Shown in pieces: positions 50,270 to 57,973 of a stretch of DNA of 64,000 nt (the first letter of the stretch is position 1; each line of letters starts with the position of its first letter). The notes below the pieces were generated by a model. That model was given only the letters and a program-made list of their open reading frames with translations, was not told the origin of the DNA and ran no database searches. Origin of the DNA: Kitasatospora sp. NBC_00240 (GTDB lineage: Bacteria > Actinomycetota > Actinomycetes > Streptomycetales > Streptomycetaceae); assembly GCF_026342405.1 (NCBI RefSeq), contig NZ_JAPEMU010000001.1, forward strand, positions 4,588,001-4,652,000, read 5' to 3'. The translations under genes and the position numbers were made by a program.

Positions 50270-51696
50270 TGCGCGACCACTCCAGCCGGCTGACCGCCGC
50301 CGCGGCCGCCGTGATCGGTCTGCTGACCGGCTCCGCGTTCTGGCTGTCCTACGCGCACCTGCACACTGTGGCCGCCGAGCACGGGCTCGGCGGCTCCCCG
50401 GCCCGGGCGTGGGCGTGGCCGGGCTGCCTGGACCTGTTCATCGTCGCGGGCGAGTTGCTGATGCTCCGCGCTTCGCTGTCCCGCCGTACGGACTGGTGGG
50501 CGATCGGGCTGACCGTGGTCGGCTCGGGCGGGTCGATCGCGCTGAACATCGCCGGTGTTCAGGGGTCCGACCCGCTGGACTACGTGGTCGCCGCGGTGCC
50601 GCCGACCGCCGCGCTGCTGGCCTTCGGCGCCCTGATGCGGCAGGTCCACGACGCGCTGAGCAACGGTGCAGGTCAGACCGCCCTAAGCATTGCTGAGACC
50701 CCTGCGAGCCGCGACCTCGTTCACATTGTCAACGAGGTCGCCCACACCCCCTCTGACCTGCAATTTTCCCGGATCCGGGAAAATGCCCAGGGCGCTGACC
50801 AGGCTTTTTGCGCGGTCCCGCAAGAAGCCCCGGCCGATTCGGCGATCGCCGAAACAGGGATCAACCGTGGCGGTACCGCAACGGTTGTGAGGGACAGCCA
50901 GTCCCTCACAGAGGGACAGTCCGTCCCCCTGTCGGTTGAGAGGGTCAAGTTGACCCCGTCAGAGGTCCCGGCGGGACCCCTGTCTGTTGGGTCCCCCGGG
51001 GACCTTGCAAACGGGGAGGGTACTCACCCGGCGAGTACCCCCGACCATGTTGGCGGCGCCGCCCGGAAGGGTGTGCAGACCGTGCACACCCCCGAGGTTC
51101 CGTCAGCCGCCGTGACGGAATTCGTAACGGAAAGGGCGTCCACGGCCACGGACACCCCCGGGGGCAACCGTGGCGGTACCGCAACGGATGGCGTCGGCCC
51201 GGCCGACGCCAGTGCCCTCGATGCCGTCGAGGCCACCCCAGATGCACCGCATCCGGCTGCATCTGATGCTGCATCCGGGCACCCGTGGGCGGCTGACCAA
51301 CGACTGCCCGAGGTTCCGTCCGCCGGCCGGACGGTACCCGTGCTCGGCCCGATCCCGTGGCCCGGACTGGACGGCGCATCCGTGCATCCGGCCCTGCATC
51401 CGGCCGCATCCGCCGCAGGTCAGGACGACCTTGATCACTTTGCGGGTAGCCGCAAAGTGATCACCGGTGACGTCAGTGCAGCTGACCCCACCCCGGGGCC
51501 GGATGCACCGGACGCACCGGATGCACTCCCGGATGCGGACGCACCCGAAGCCGCCCTGATCGCCACGGCCCGCGCCGTCGACCGGGCCGCCCGCGCCGAG
51601 ACCGGCCGCGCCGCATCCCTGCGCCGACTCCAGGCCGAACTGCGCATCGGCCAGCCCCGCGCGCAACAGCTGCAGCGCATCCTCGCCAACGCCTAA
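50266..51696 (+). CDS. DUF2637 membrane protein with long repeat-bearing tail
   Basis: This 476-residue protein starts at GTG 50266 (ATG 50269 is equivalent). Residues 1-130 hold about four membrane helices of the DUF2637 (Spd-like) type found on actinomycete plasmids and ICEs. Residues about 145-400 are disordered and coded by DNA packed with inverted repeats. The C-terminus (RLQAELRIGQPRAQQLQRIL) looks like a helix-turn-helix. The short motif NRGGTAT occurs twice. A membrane-anchored DNA-binding role in transfer or partition is plausible but unproven. Confidence 0.75.
   Translation: MMRDHSSRLTAAAAAVIGLLTGSAFWLSYAHLHTVAAEHGLGGSPARAWAWPGCLDLFIVAGELLMLRASLSRRTDWWAIGLTVVGSGGSIALNIAGVQGSDPLDYVVAAVPPTAALLAFGALMRQVHDALSNGAGQTALSIAETPASRDLVHIVNEVAHTPSDLQFSRIRENAQGADQAFCAVPQEAPADSAIAETGINRGGTATVVRDSQSLTEGQSVPLSVERVKLTPSEVPAGPLSVGSPGDLANGEGTHPASTPDHVGGAARKGVQTVHTPEVPSAAVTEFVTERASTATDTPGGNRGGTATDGVGPADASALDAVEATPDAPHPAASDAASGHPWAADQRLPEVPSAGRTVPVLGPIPWPGLDGASVHPALHPAASAAGQDDLDHFAGSRKVITGDVSAADPTPGPDAPDAPDALPDADAPEAALIATARAVDRAARAETGRAASLRRLQAELRIGQPRAQQLQRILANA
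50711..51463. repeat. Array of about 20 non-identical inverted repeats inside the DUF2637 gene
   Basis: Examples: 50711-50741 (11-bp arms), 50763-50784 (22-bp perfect palindrome), 50838-50853 (16-bp perfect), 50862-50887, 50887-50909 (9), 50942-50956, 50964-50978, 50990-51004, 51018-51040 (8), 51069-51091 (9), 51098-51120 (8), 51190-51210 (9), 51216-51232, 51316-51334, 51432-51463 (14-bp arms, 4-base loop). The arms differ from one repeat to the next. The reading frame stays open throughout. Confidence 0.9.
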
Positions 51697-51710
51697 GGGG
51701 CCCCCTTCCC

Positions 51711-51863
51711 ATGCTGCTCGCCCTCGCGGCGTGGCTGCTGCTGACGGCGGCCGGGTTCACCGGCCTGGCCGTCGTCGCGCCCCACGCCCTCCCCGCGGTC
51801 CTGCGGACCACCGCCCTGATCGTCATCGCCTGCGCCTGCGTCGCCGGCCTGTTCACCCTGTGA
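51711..51863 (+). CDS. Tiny membrane protein
   Basis: This 50-residue peptide (MLLALAAWLLLTAAGF...) has two hydrophobic helices (about 2-24 and 31-49) joined by PHALP. It lies 14 bp after the DUF2637 gene in the same direction. Small Spd-type membrane proteins are usual in this position on Streptomyces elements. No strong Shine-Dalgarno is visible. Confidence 0.55.
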   Translation: MLLALAAWLLLTAAGFTGLAVVAPHALPAVLRTTALIVIACACVAGLFTL

Positions 51864-51871
51864 GGAACCCC

Positions 51872-52021
51872 ATGCTCGAGAACCGCGAGCCCCACCCTGA
51901 CCCTGCCAGGACCGACCAGTACGGGCAGCGGCTCCCCAGCCCCACCCCCGACCCCCAGCACGTCCTCGACCGGCTCGGCCCCGGCGCCCAGCCCCAGCAG
52001 CCGGAGCCCGGCCGTGGCTGA
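51872..52021 (+). CDS. Tiny Pro/Gln-rich protein
   Basis: This 49-residue hydrophilic peptide (MLENREPHPDPARTDQYG...) has a GAGGAA ribosome site overlapping the previous stop. Pro makes up nearly a quarter of it, so it is probably disordered. It overlaps the next gene by 8 bp. I do not recognise it. Confidence 0.45.
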   Translation: MLENREPHPDPARTDQYGQRLPSPTPDPQHVLDRLGPGAQPQQPEPGRG

Positions 52022-52466
52022 CACCGTCCCGCCCCCGCCGGACTACGCGCCCACCCCGGGCCTGGTCACCCCCTGGCACACCACCGGCCGGGCGCCGGCC
52101 CCGGCCACCCCGGCCGTCACGGTCCTCGCCCACCCGGCCGCCGTCATCCGCGAACTGCCCGCCGACCACCACCAGGCCGTCGACTGGCCCCGGGTGCGGC
52201 GCGCGGCGCGGGCCTGCTGCACCCCGGCCGCCCTCACCGGCCTCGCCCTCTCCCCGGCCTGGGCCCGCACCACCTACTCGCTCGTCCTCGACCACGGCCT
52301 CCCGGCCGTAGTCGGCCTCGCCTTCATGACCGCCGTCTGGACCGGCATCGCCCGGGGCCTCGGCTACATCCCCAACGCCCTCGTCACCGTCACCCTCGTC
52401 GCTGTCGGCGCGGGCACCCTCTGGCTCGTCCCCGCCGCCATCACCACCGCCCTCATGGAGAACTGA
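52014..52466 (+). CDS. Small membrane protein of the element (Spd-like)
   Basis: This 150-residue protein starts at GTG 52014. A Pro/Ala-rich cytoplasmic part (1-65) is followed by three hydrophobic segments (about 70-90, 93-115 and 121-147). It lies in a run of small membrane proteins like the plasmid-spread genes of Streptomyces plasmids. No domain is recognised. Confidence 0.6.
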   Translation: MADTVPPPPDYAPTPGLVTPWHTTGRAPAPATPAVTVLAHPAAVIRELPADHHQAVDWPRVRRAARACCTPAALTGLALSPAWARTTYSLVLDHGLPAVVGLAFMTAVWTGIARGLGYIPNALVTVTLVAVGAGTLWLVPAAITTALMEN

Positions 52467-52467
52467 C

Positions 52468-52992
52468 GTGAACCCGATCGAAATCACCCACGCTGTCAGC
52501 CGCGCCGGCGCCGCCTTCGGGTTCGCCGTCATGGCCATCACCGGCATGGCGATCTACTACAGCCGCGGCCGCAGCTTCACCGCCCTCAAGTCCAAGTCGG
52601 TGTGGCTGCCCTGGTCCCTGACCGCCGTCACCATGGTCCTGGCCAGCGCGGTCACCGGCGGCTTCATCAGCAGCCTCTCCGGCAGCCTCACCGGCACCGG
52701 GAACAAGGGCGGCGCCGTGGTCGGGCACGCCGCCCTCGGCCAGGACGCCGACGGCGCCGTCAAGGTCTCCGCAGCCCGGGTCCTGTCCTACTCCGGCTCC
52801 TGGATCGTCCTGGTCCTCCTCGTCGCCGTGATCCTGTTCATCTGGTTCGCCAAGTCCTGGAAGGAGAGGGCCCTCGCCGTCTCCGGCGCCCTCACCGGCG
52901 CCACCTGGGGCATCACCTCCGCCCTCGGCGGCTGGGCCGCCATGATCGGCGTCCCGCTGGTCTCCTGGATCGGAAAGGTCGTGATCGGCTGA
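52468..52992 (+). CDS. Membrane protein of the element (Spd-like)
   Basis: This 174-residue protein starts at GTG 52468, one base after the previous stop. It has about five hydrophobic segments (12-31, 48-70, 105-130, 136-155, 157-173) with Gly/Ser-rich loops. It overlaps the next gene by one base (TGATG). It is probably part of an element membrane complex; function is not shown. Confidence 0.62.
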   Translation: MNPIEITHAVSRAGAAFGFAVMAITGMAIYYSRGRSFTALKSKSVWLPWSLTAVTMVLASAVTGGFISSLSGSLTGTGNKGGAVVGHAALGQDADGAVKVSAARVLSYSGSWIVLVLLVAVILFIWFAKSWKERALAVSGALTGATWGITSALGGWAAMIGVPLVSWIGKVVIG

Positions 52993-54005
52993 TGTCCACC
53001 ACCACCGAGACCACCAAGACGCCCAAGCCGGGCACCCCGCCGACCCTCGCCCGCGTCGGCGCCGGCGCCGGACACATCGCCGTCGCCGTCGCCCACTGGG
53101 CCGGTGGCCACACCATCGGCCCGGAGGAGATCACCCGGCGCATCGTCAAGGCACGGGCGGAGGCCCACGCCGAAGCCGTCGCCGAGCACGGCCGGGCCGG
53201 GCGGGCCGCCGGCAAGAAGGTCCGCCGGCTGAAGAACCGCGCCAGCCTGAACGGCGGCCTGGTCCCGGCCGACATCACGACCCTGGCGGCGGCCGAGCAC
53301 GAGGCCCAGCGCCACGACGCAGCGATCAGCGCGCTGGGGGAGTTCACCGTCCCGATGCTCGACCCCGGGCAGATCCGCCACCGGCGCCACCGCATCGCCG
53401 CCGTGCGGTGCGTGGTGCTGACCCTGCCGGTCGGCGCCGTCGTCGCCGGCTCCTGGATGGTCTCCGGCTCGGTGTTCCTGTTCTCCGTCGTCGGCGGCCT
53501 CGCGGCCTGCCTCGCCCGCGGCGACCGCCCGTTCGAACTGACCGTGCGGCCGGTCCCGGCCGAACTGCTGGCGGCCACACCGCTGGTGCTGCCGACCGTG
53601 ACGGCCGACGTGGTGGTCGAGCCGGTCGCCGTCGACACCGGAGCGTGGAAGGAGGAGCTGCGGCTGTACGTCGAGCACTCCGTCGCCCTGGCCGACCTCG
53701 ACGGCCTCGCCGGTGTCCACGTGGCCGACCTGCTCGCCGGACTGCAGTCCTCCGGGCTCCACCTCGGCCAGAGCACGAAGACCTTCCCCGGCGTCCTGCG
53801 AGACGCCGGGATCCCCGTCCAGGTCATCAACCTGAAGTCGTCCGGCAGCGGCCTCGGCGTCCGCTACGACAAGCTCGGCCCGGCCCTCGGCCATCAGCCC
53901 CGGATCCCGGCCCACCTGGTCCGCGACTACACCGCCGAGAACCACCAGGACGCGGGGGAGTACCCCTCTCCCAACCCCTCCCCCACCAGCCGGCACGCCG
54001 GGTAA
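52992..54005 (+). CDS. Membrane protein with C-terminal winged-helix-like region (motorless TraB-like?)
   Basis: This 337-residue protein has a charged helical N-terminus (45-115), two membrane helices (about 137-175, VVLTLPVGAVVAG...VFLFSVVGGLAA), then a C-terminal region (about 235-310: GVHVADLLAGLQSSGLHLG...VLRDAGIPVQ) that looks like a winged helix. This outline recalls TraB/FtsK proteins with membrane and DNA-binding ends, but the ATPase motor (Walker A/B) is absent. Assignment to that family is speculative. It ends at a TTTACC repeat cluster. Confidence 0.55.
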   Translation: MSTTTETTKTPKPGTPPTLARVGAGAGHIAVAVAHWAGGHTIGPEEITRRIVKARAEAHAEAVAEHGRAGRAAGKKVRRLKNRASLNGGLVPADITTLAAAEHEAQRHDAAISALGEFTVPMLDPGQIRHRRHRIAAVRCVVLTLPVGAVVAGSWMVSGSVFLFSVVGGLAACLARGDRPFELTVRPVPAELLAATPLVLPTVTADVVVEPVAVDTGAWKEELRLYVEHSVALADLDGLAGVHVADLLAGLQSSGLHLGQSTKTFPGVLRDAGIPVQVINLKSSGSGLGVRYDKLGPALGHQPRIPAHLVRDYTAENHQDAGEYPSPNPSPTSRHAG

Positions 54006-54061
54006 ACCGGGTAAACACGCAGGCCACACGTTTACCGTTTACCTTTACCCCCGGATTTACC
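54001..54061. repeat. Iteron-like cluster of six TTTACC hexamers
   Basis: GGTAAA at 54001 and 54010, and TTTACC at 54031, 54038, 54044 and 54056, i.e. six copies in 61 bp, two inverted relative to four. It starts in the stop codon of the preceding gene. It is a candidate protein-binding, replication or transfer site. Confidence 0.75.
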
Positions 54062-54092
54062 GCCCCCCGGAAGGGGATGTGGATCACGACCG

Positions 54093-54125
54093 GAGCCCCC
54101 GTCAGCACCCTGCTGGCGGGGGCTC
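54093..54125. terminator. Terminator after the membrane-protein operon
   Basis: GAGCCCCCGTCAGCA and TGCTGGCGGGGGCTC form a 15-bp stem (one G-T pair) with a 3-base loop. Confidence 0.8.
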
Positions 54126-54182
54126 ACGCGTTCACGGTACGGCGGCTCTGATCACTCGATCCCCGCAGCTGCAGGACAAGCA

Positions 54183-54216
54183 GAAGGGGCCCCGGCCGGA
54201 TGGCTGGGGCCCCTTC
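54183..54216. terminator. Terminator after the minus-strand small operon
   Basis: GAAGGGGCCCC and GGGGCCCCTTC pair perfectly over 11 bp. It abuts the stop of the minus gene at 54218 and works in either direction between convergent operons. Confidence 0.8.
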
Positions 54217-54217
54217 G

Positions 54218-54445
54218 TCATGTCTCGTCGGATGGTCGCCGTCGTCTGTTGCAGGTGCAGTCAGAGCGCGGGCAGCGGCACACCAGGACCAGCGCGCGGC
54301 CCTCGTCGCGGATGCCGCCCGGACAGCCGTGGTGCGCGTCGAGCTGGCACTCCGCGCTGACGTAGGTACCGGACTTGCGGCAGTCGAAGTCGATCACGAT
54401 GTCCTCGGTGGAGCCGATGCCCACCGGTGCGAGGTCGGTACTCAT
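54218..54445 (-). CDS. Small Cys-rich protein of the element
   Basis: This 75-residue protein has a strand region DIVIDFDCRKSGTYV and Cys/His positions C26, C34, C41, C56, C61 and C63 (CQLDAHHGCPGG...CRCPRSDCTC), suggesting a zinc site. It starts in ATGA overlap with the gene before it. Function unknown; such short zinc-ribbon-like proteins are common on Streptomyces elements. Confidence 0.6.
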   Translation of the reverse strand: MSTDLAPVGIGSTEDIVIDFDCRKSGTYVSAECQLDAHHGCPGGIRDEGRALVLVCRCPRSDCTCNRRRRPSDET

Positions 54446-54678
54446 GAGTCCTCCCGGACGATGGCCCAGACGGTCTGCCGGCCGGCGGCGTCGGTGGCGC
54501 CCCACTGGTCGGCTGCCTCGACGACCCGCAGGATCGCGGCCCACCGCTCCGCCACGCACGGGGTGGGCACCGGGGCCGTGAGGCGCAGGCCGGCGGTGGT
54601 CTGGCTGCTGGTGACGTGCTGGCCGGTCGCGTGCTGCAGGGCAGCCCGTAGTTCGTCTGCGCGCATGCTGGATTGCAC
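54442..54678 (-). CDS. Small hypothetical protein of the element
   Basis: This 78-residue protein is divergent from the GntR gene by about 100 bp. It has helices MRADELRAALQHATG and AERWAAILRVVEAADQWGA around a strand (GLRLTAPVP). No family is recognised. It heads a two-gene coupled operon whose promoter overlaps the putative GntR operator. Confidence 0.55.
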   Translation of the reverse strand: MQSSMRADELRAALQHATGQHVTSSQTTAGLRLTAPVPTPCVAERWAAILRVVEAADQWGATDAAGRQTVWAIVREDS

Positions 54679-54688
54679 CGAAGTTCCC

Positions 54689-54717
54689 CTATCGGCACGG
54701 ATGGATCGTATCGATAG
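54689..54717. promoter_or_regulatory. Candidate GntR operator between divergent genes
   Basis: CTATCG (54689-54694) and CGATAG (54712-54717) are inverted and 17 bp apart, with a TATCGATA palindrome (54709-54716) overlapping the right arm. It sits between the GntR gene and the minus-strand operon. Confidence 0.5.
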
Positions 54718-54780
54718 AGTAGAGGTATGCGCGCTACGGTGTCACTCAGACCACACCATCCGATTACGGAGGAGGAGTCC

Positions 54781-55536
54781 TTGGCCGCCGACGCCACACC
54801 CTCCTACCTGCGCATCGCCGACGACCTCAGGGCAACGGCACAGCGCTCGGCCGCGGGCACCCGCATGCCGTCCATCAGCACCCTCGGCGCGGAGCACGGC
54901 GTCTCGACCGGGGTGGTGCAGCGCGCGTACGCCGTCCTCGTCGAGGAAGGCCTCGTCCTCGCCCGGCCGGGAGCCGGCTACTACGTCCGCTCCCAGGAGC
55001 CGCCCGAGGTGATGGTCCGCCGGCCGCGCGCCGCCTCCGGCGACGGGTCACCCACCGCCGCCGTCCTCGCCGAGCAGGGCATCGCCGGCACCTGGCGGAG
55101 CGAGTCCTCCCCGGTCCGCGCGACCGCCGAGACTGCGGCCCGACTGGAGATCCCGGCCGGTGACCCGGTCATGCACACCAGCTACGTCTACCTGGCCGAC
55201 GGGGTGCCGCTCATGCTCGCCGAGTCCTGGGAGCCGATGGCCGTCACGGGCGGCAGCCTCATCGTCCTTCCCGAGGCCGGGCCGCACGCGGGCATAGGGG
55301 TGGCGGACCGCATGGCGCTGATCGGGATCGACGTCGGCATGCCGGTCGAGCGTGTCACCGCCCGGGCCGCGAGCCGCACGGAAGCTGCTGCCCTCGGCGT
55401 GGCGCCCGCGGTGCCCGTGCTGGCGGTCGTGCGCACCTACTACGACCAGGTGACGGGCCGACCGGTGGAGACAGCGGACGTCGTCATGCTCGGCAGCCGG
55501 TGGGTCGCGGAGTACGGGACCCGGCCCCAGGCCTGA
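54781..55536 (+). CDS. GntR-family (HutC-type) regulator, KorSA-like
   Basis: This 251-residue protein is taken from TTG 54781, which has GGAGG five bases upstream; ATG 54727 adds 18 residues but has a poorer site. It has a winged HTH (about 5-75: MPSISTLGAEHGVSTGVVQRAYAVLVEEG) and a UTRA effector domain (about 95-245). It is the type of regulator (KorSA in pSAM2) that silences replication and transfer genes of such elements; here it probably controls the divergent small operon and itself. Confidence 0.88.
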   Translation: MAADATPSYLRIADDLRATAQRSAAGTRMPSISTLGAEHGVSTGVVQRAYAVLVEEGLVLARPGAGYYVRSQEPPEVMVRRPRAASGDGSPTAAVLAEQGIAGTWRSESSPVRATAETAARLEIPAGDPVMHTSYVYLADGVPLMLAESWEPMAVTGGSLIVLPEAGPHAGIGVADRMALIGIDVGMPVERVTARAASRTEAAALGVAPAVPVLAVVRTYYDQVTGRPVETADVVMLGSRWVAEYGTRPQA

Positions 55537-55551
55537 CCCGCCGAACATGAC

Positions 55552-55585
55552 GATGCGCCCGGCCTCCGAAGCAACCGGGCGCATC
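55552..55585. terminator. Terminator after the GntR gene
   Basis: GATGCGCCCGG and CCGGGCGCATC form a perfect 11-bp stem with a 12-base loop, 15 bp past the stop. Confidence 0.8.
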
Positions 55586-55662
55586 ACAGCACGTCAAGGG
55601 GGTGGGGAGGGGACCCCCAAGGGCCCTCACGCTGACCGGTGCCGTGTTGAAGGACTGGATTC

Positions 55663-55863
55663 CTACGGGTCTGGGGGATTTGGGCCTCGGGCCGCGAACC
55701 ACTCCGCTCGGGCGTCGTACCAGCGGAACCAGCCGAAGTAGTACCACTCGATCCAGTCGTCCGGGTCCGACGACCAGTCCGCAGGGTCGAACTCCCGCAG
55801 CTTGGGCGGAAGATCCGTCGGTGATGCCCCCGCCCGCCGCCGGCTCACCGGCCCGTTCCCCAC
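55663..55863 (-). CDS. Small aromatic-rich hypothetical protein
   Basis: This 66-residue frame starts at GTG 55863. The region DWSSDPDDWIEWYYFGWFRWYDARAEWFAA is unusually rich in Trp and Tyr, not what a shadow frame of GC-rich DNA gives. It is probably real and last in the minus-strand operon, but I cannot name it. Confidence 0.45.
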   Translation of the reverse strand: MGNGPVSRRRAGASPTDLPPKLREFDPADWSSDPDDWIEWYYFGWFRWYDARAEWFAARGPNPPDP

Positions 55864-55945
55864 CGGGCGAGGGCAGCGTGCCGGGCCTGCGACGACCGGG
55901 CCCGCGCGTCCGCGTCGCCCCCGGCCTCCTCGCCGTCCGGCAGGC

Positions 55946-56767
55946 TCAGCGTCCGGCGTGCAGCCGGGTGATGGGCCTGCTGGGGTCGCCGCCGCTGATC
56001 TGGGCGATGGTCGCCTCGCGCCACGTCTCGGCGGTCGCTGCCCGCTGGTGGACCTCTGCGGGTGTGGTGGCCAGGTCGAGGGTGAGCGCGTCCTGTCGGG
56101 CGAGGTGAACCCATCGGCTGACGGGCTGCTGCCGCAGCTCCCGCCACTGTGCGATGGCGGGTGCGATGTGCCGGCGCCACTGGTCGGCGGCGACGTGGTC
56201 GACGGTGGGCTGCGGGACGGCGGCGATGGCGTACAGCTGGTTGTCCCGGGCGGCGTCGCGGCCGCACACCCGGGAGATCACGTCGCGGTCGGAGACGAGC
56301 TGGTCGAGTTGGACGGCGGCGCCTTCGGCCTGCTGCCAGGCTGCGCTGACCTTGGGGTCGGTCCAGTCGATTCGGGTGGTGTCGGTGTCGGCGGGCAGCT
56401 TGGGCGCGGCCTCGCGCAGTGCGGTGACGAGTGCGGTGAACTCCTTGCCGAGGGCGGTGATCCAGCCGGGTGCGGCGGCTCGGACGGCGAGGATGTACCG
56501 GTCGGCGGCTTGGTCCTGGTAGCGGTCGGCGGTGCGCCGGGTGTGGTCGGCGAGGCGCAGGGCTGCGGCGTGTTCGGCGATGGTCTGGGCGACGTCGCCG
56601 GCCTTGGCGGGCAGGGGCGGCTGTTCGGGGTCGGCGCCGGTGGCGACGGCCTGTACGGCGGCGAGGACGGCGGCGGCGTCGGTGACGGCGGCCGGGGTCT
56701 TGAGCTTGCGGCGGCGGGCGGCGGCGGTGGCCTGCTCGGCGTCGTGGACGCCTGCTCCGATGATCAC
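55946..56767 (-). CDS. Hypothetical protein of the element
   Basis: This 273-residue protein starts at GTG 56767 inside the stop of the preceding gene. It is mostly helical (AEQATAAARRRKLKTPAAVTDAAAVLAAVQAV..., TRRTADRYQDQAADRYI) with a central loop DTDTTRIDWTDPKVSAAW. No motif for an enzyme is visible. It is one of a tight minus-strand series with the next two genes. Confidence 0.6.
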   Translation of the reverse strand: MIIGAGVHDAEQATAAARRRKLKTPAAVTDAAAVLAAVQAVATGADPEQPPLPAKAGDVAQTIAEHAAALRLADHTRRTADRYQDQAADRYILAVRAAAPGWITALGKEFTALVTALREAAPKLPADTDTTRIDWTDPKVSAAWQQAEGAAVQLDQLVSDRDVISRVCGRDAARDNQLYAIAAVPQPTVDHVAADQWRRHIAPAIAQWRELRQQPVSRWVHLARQDALTLDLATTPAEVHQRAATAETWREATIAQISGGDPSRPITRLHAGR

Positions 56768-57387
56768 TGCTGGTCTCCGAGGTCGGTGGCGGCGAGGGAG
56801 TTGACGGAGTACTCGGGCAGGCCGTTCAGTTCGCTGGGCTGCGGCACGCCGTAGGTGATGGCGGCGCGGAGCTTGGCGGGGCCGCTGTCGACGTCGGGGA
56901 GTTCCTGCAGGGCCCGCATGTTGCCGGCCCAGTTGGGGCGGGTGGCGGCGTACTCGTTGATGAGGTCGGCCCAGCCCCATTCGACGGCGCGGGCGGCGAT
57001 GGCCTGGGCCATGCTGGTGTCGCCGTCACGTTCGGCGCGCTTGAGGGCGGCGGAGGCTTCGCGGGGGTCGTCGAGCTGGGCGGCGCGTTCGTGGGCGTCG
57101 CGCCGGGCGAGGACGGCGCCGGGGTCGTTGCTGCCGGCGGCGCCGTAGAGCTGCTTCTCCAGGCGGGTCTGCCGGTCGCGGACCTGCTGCTCGGCCTTCT
57201 CGCGCAGCGCGGTGGCCTGGTCGCGGGCGGTGGCGTAGGCGCGGGCGATGTACACGCGCCGGGCGTGGTCGTTGAGCGTCTTGTTTGCGTTGATCCGCTC
57301 GACCTGGGTGGCCATGGTGCGGTGGATGCGGGCGACGTCGTCGGCGGTGGTGACGAGGGTGGGGTCGGTGTCGTACTGGCTGGTCAT
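56764..57387 (-). CDS. Hypothetical helical protein of the element
   Basis: This 207-residue protein starts at ATG 57387 after GAAGGAG. Residues 15-95 form a long charged helix (HRTMATQVERINANKTLNDHARRVYIARAYATARDQ), probably coiled coil, and the C-terminal part is alpha/beta. I do not recognise it. GTGA overlap with the next gene. Confidence 0.65.
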   Translation of the reverse strand: MTSQYDTDPTLVTTADDVARIHRTMATQVERINANKTLNDHARRVYIARAYATARDQATALREKAEQQVRDRQTRLEKQLYGAAGSNDPGAVLARRDAHERAAQLDDPREASAALKRAERDGDTSMAQAIAARAVEWGWADLINEYAATRPNWAGNMRALQELPDVDSGPAKLRAAITYGVPQPSELNGLPEYSVNSLAATDLGDQQ

Positions 57388-57398
57388 GGTGTTCTCCT

Positions 57399-57785
57399 TC
57401 AGGCTGCTCGGGTGGCTCGGTAGTGCTTCAGGTCTTCGAGGGCGATGCGCCACCGGCCGTCGATGCGGCGGGCGGGCAGGGTGCCGGTTTCGCAGGCGAG
57501 GCGGACGGTTCGGGGTGCGAGGCCGAGCTGGCCGGCTGCTGCGGTGGTGCCCAACCACAGTGGGGCGGGTGCCGGTTCTTGCCGTACTGGTGTGCCGGTG
57601 GCGGTAGCGCGCCAGGCGAGGGCGGCGAGGTGGAGGGACAGGAGGGTGTCGTAGACCTCGGGGTCGCCGGCGCGTTGGGCGACGCGGAGTTGGTCGAGGC
57701 CGGCGTGGCGTTCGAGCCAGGCGGCGATGCGGGCGGGGACGACGACGATGGGGCCGCCGTCCCCGTACAGGTGGGTGGGGGTCAC
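57399..57785 (-). CDS. Helix-turn-helix protein (excisionase/MerR-like DNA-binding fold)
   Basis: This 128-residue protein has a C-terminal HTH_17-like domain (about 74-125: WLGTTAAAGQLGLAPRTVRLACETGTLPARRIDGRWRI), with the wing RRIDGRWRI typical of excisionase-type winged helices. The N-terminal part has VVVPARIAAWLERHAGL. It may act as a second directionality factor or a regulator of the element. Start GTG 57785. Confidence 0.7.
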   Translation of the reverse strand: MTPTHLYGDGGPIVVVPARIAAWLERHAGLDQLRVAQRAGDPEVYDTLLSLHLAALAWRATATGTPVRQEPAPAPLWLGTTAAAGQLGLAPRTVRLACETGTLPARRIDGRWRIALEDLKHYRATRAA

Positions 57786-57793
57786 GGTGTGGC

Positions 57794-57973
57794 CTACGCG
57801 GCGTCGTCGGGGGTGTCGTCGTCCTGCTGGCCGAGCCGGGCGAGCTTGGCCCGCACGCGGGCCTGCAGTCCGTACGCCCGGGCGGCGGCGTACCGGGCGC
57901 GCCGGGCCTTCCCCGCGTCCCGCCGGCGGCCGGCCTGGGCGATGAGGTCGGCCACGCGGTCGTCGGCGGTCAC
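57794..57973 (-). CDS. Very small basic helical protein
   Basis: This 59-residue frame starts at GTG 57973 in GTGA overlap with the gene before it and ends TAG at 57794. The sequence (VTADDRVADLIAQAGRRRDAG..., then RAYGLQARVRAKLARLG) is a single Arg/Ala-rich helix with an acidic end (QQDDDTPDDAA). Coupled position and composition support a real gene of unknown role. Confidence 0.5.
   Translation of the reverse strand: MTADDRVADLIAQAGRRRDAGKARRARYAAARAYGLQARVRAKLARLGQQDDDTPDDAA

Noticed and set aside
50711..51463. CRISPR array
   Set aside because: The repeats are inverted, all different and lie inside an open frame; there are no identical direct repeats with spacers and no cas genes.
54527..54559. 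Upstream in-frame extension (start at 54559) for the small Cys-rich protein ending at 54218
   Set aside because: The added residues are Arg/Gly/Pro shadow of the overlapping gene; ATG 54445 in ATGA overlap fits the coupled operon.
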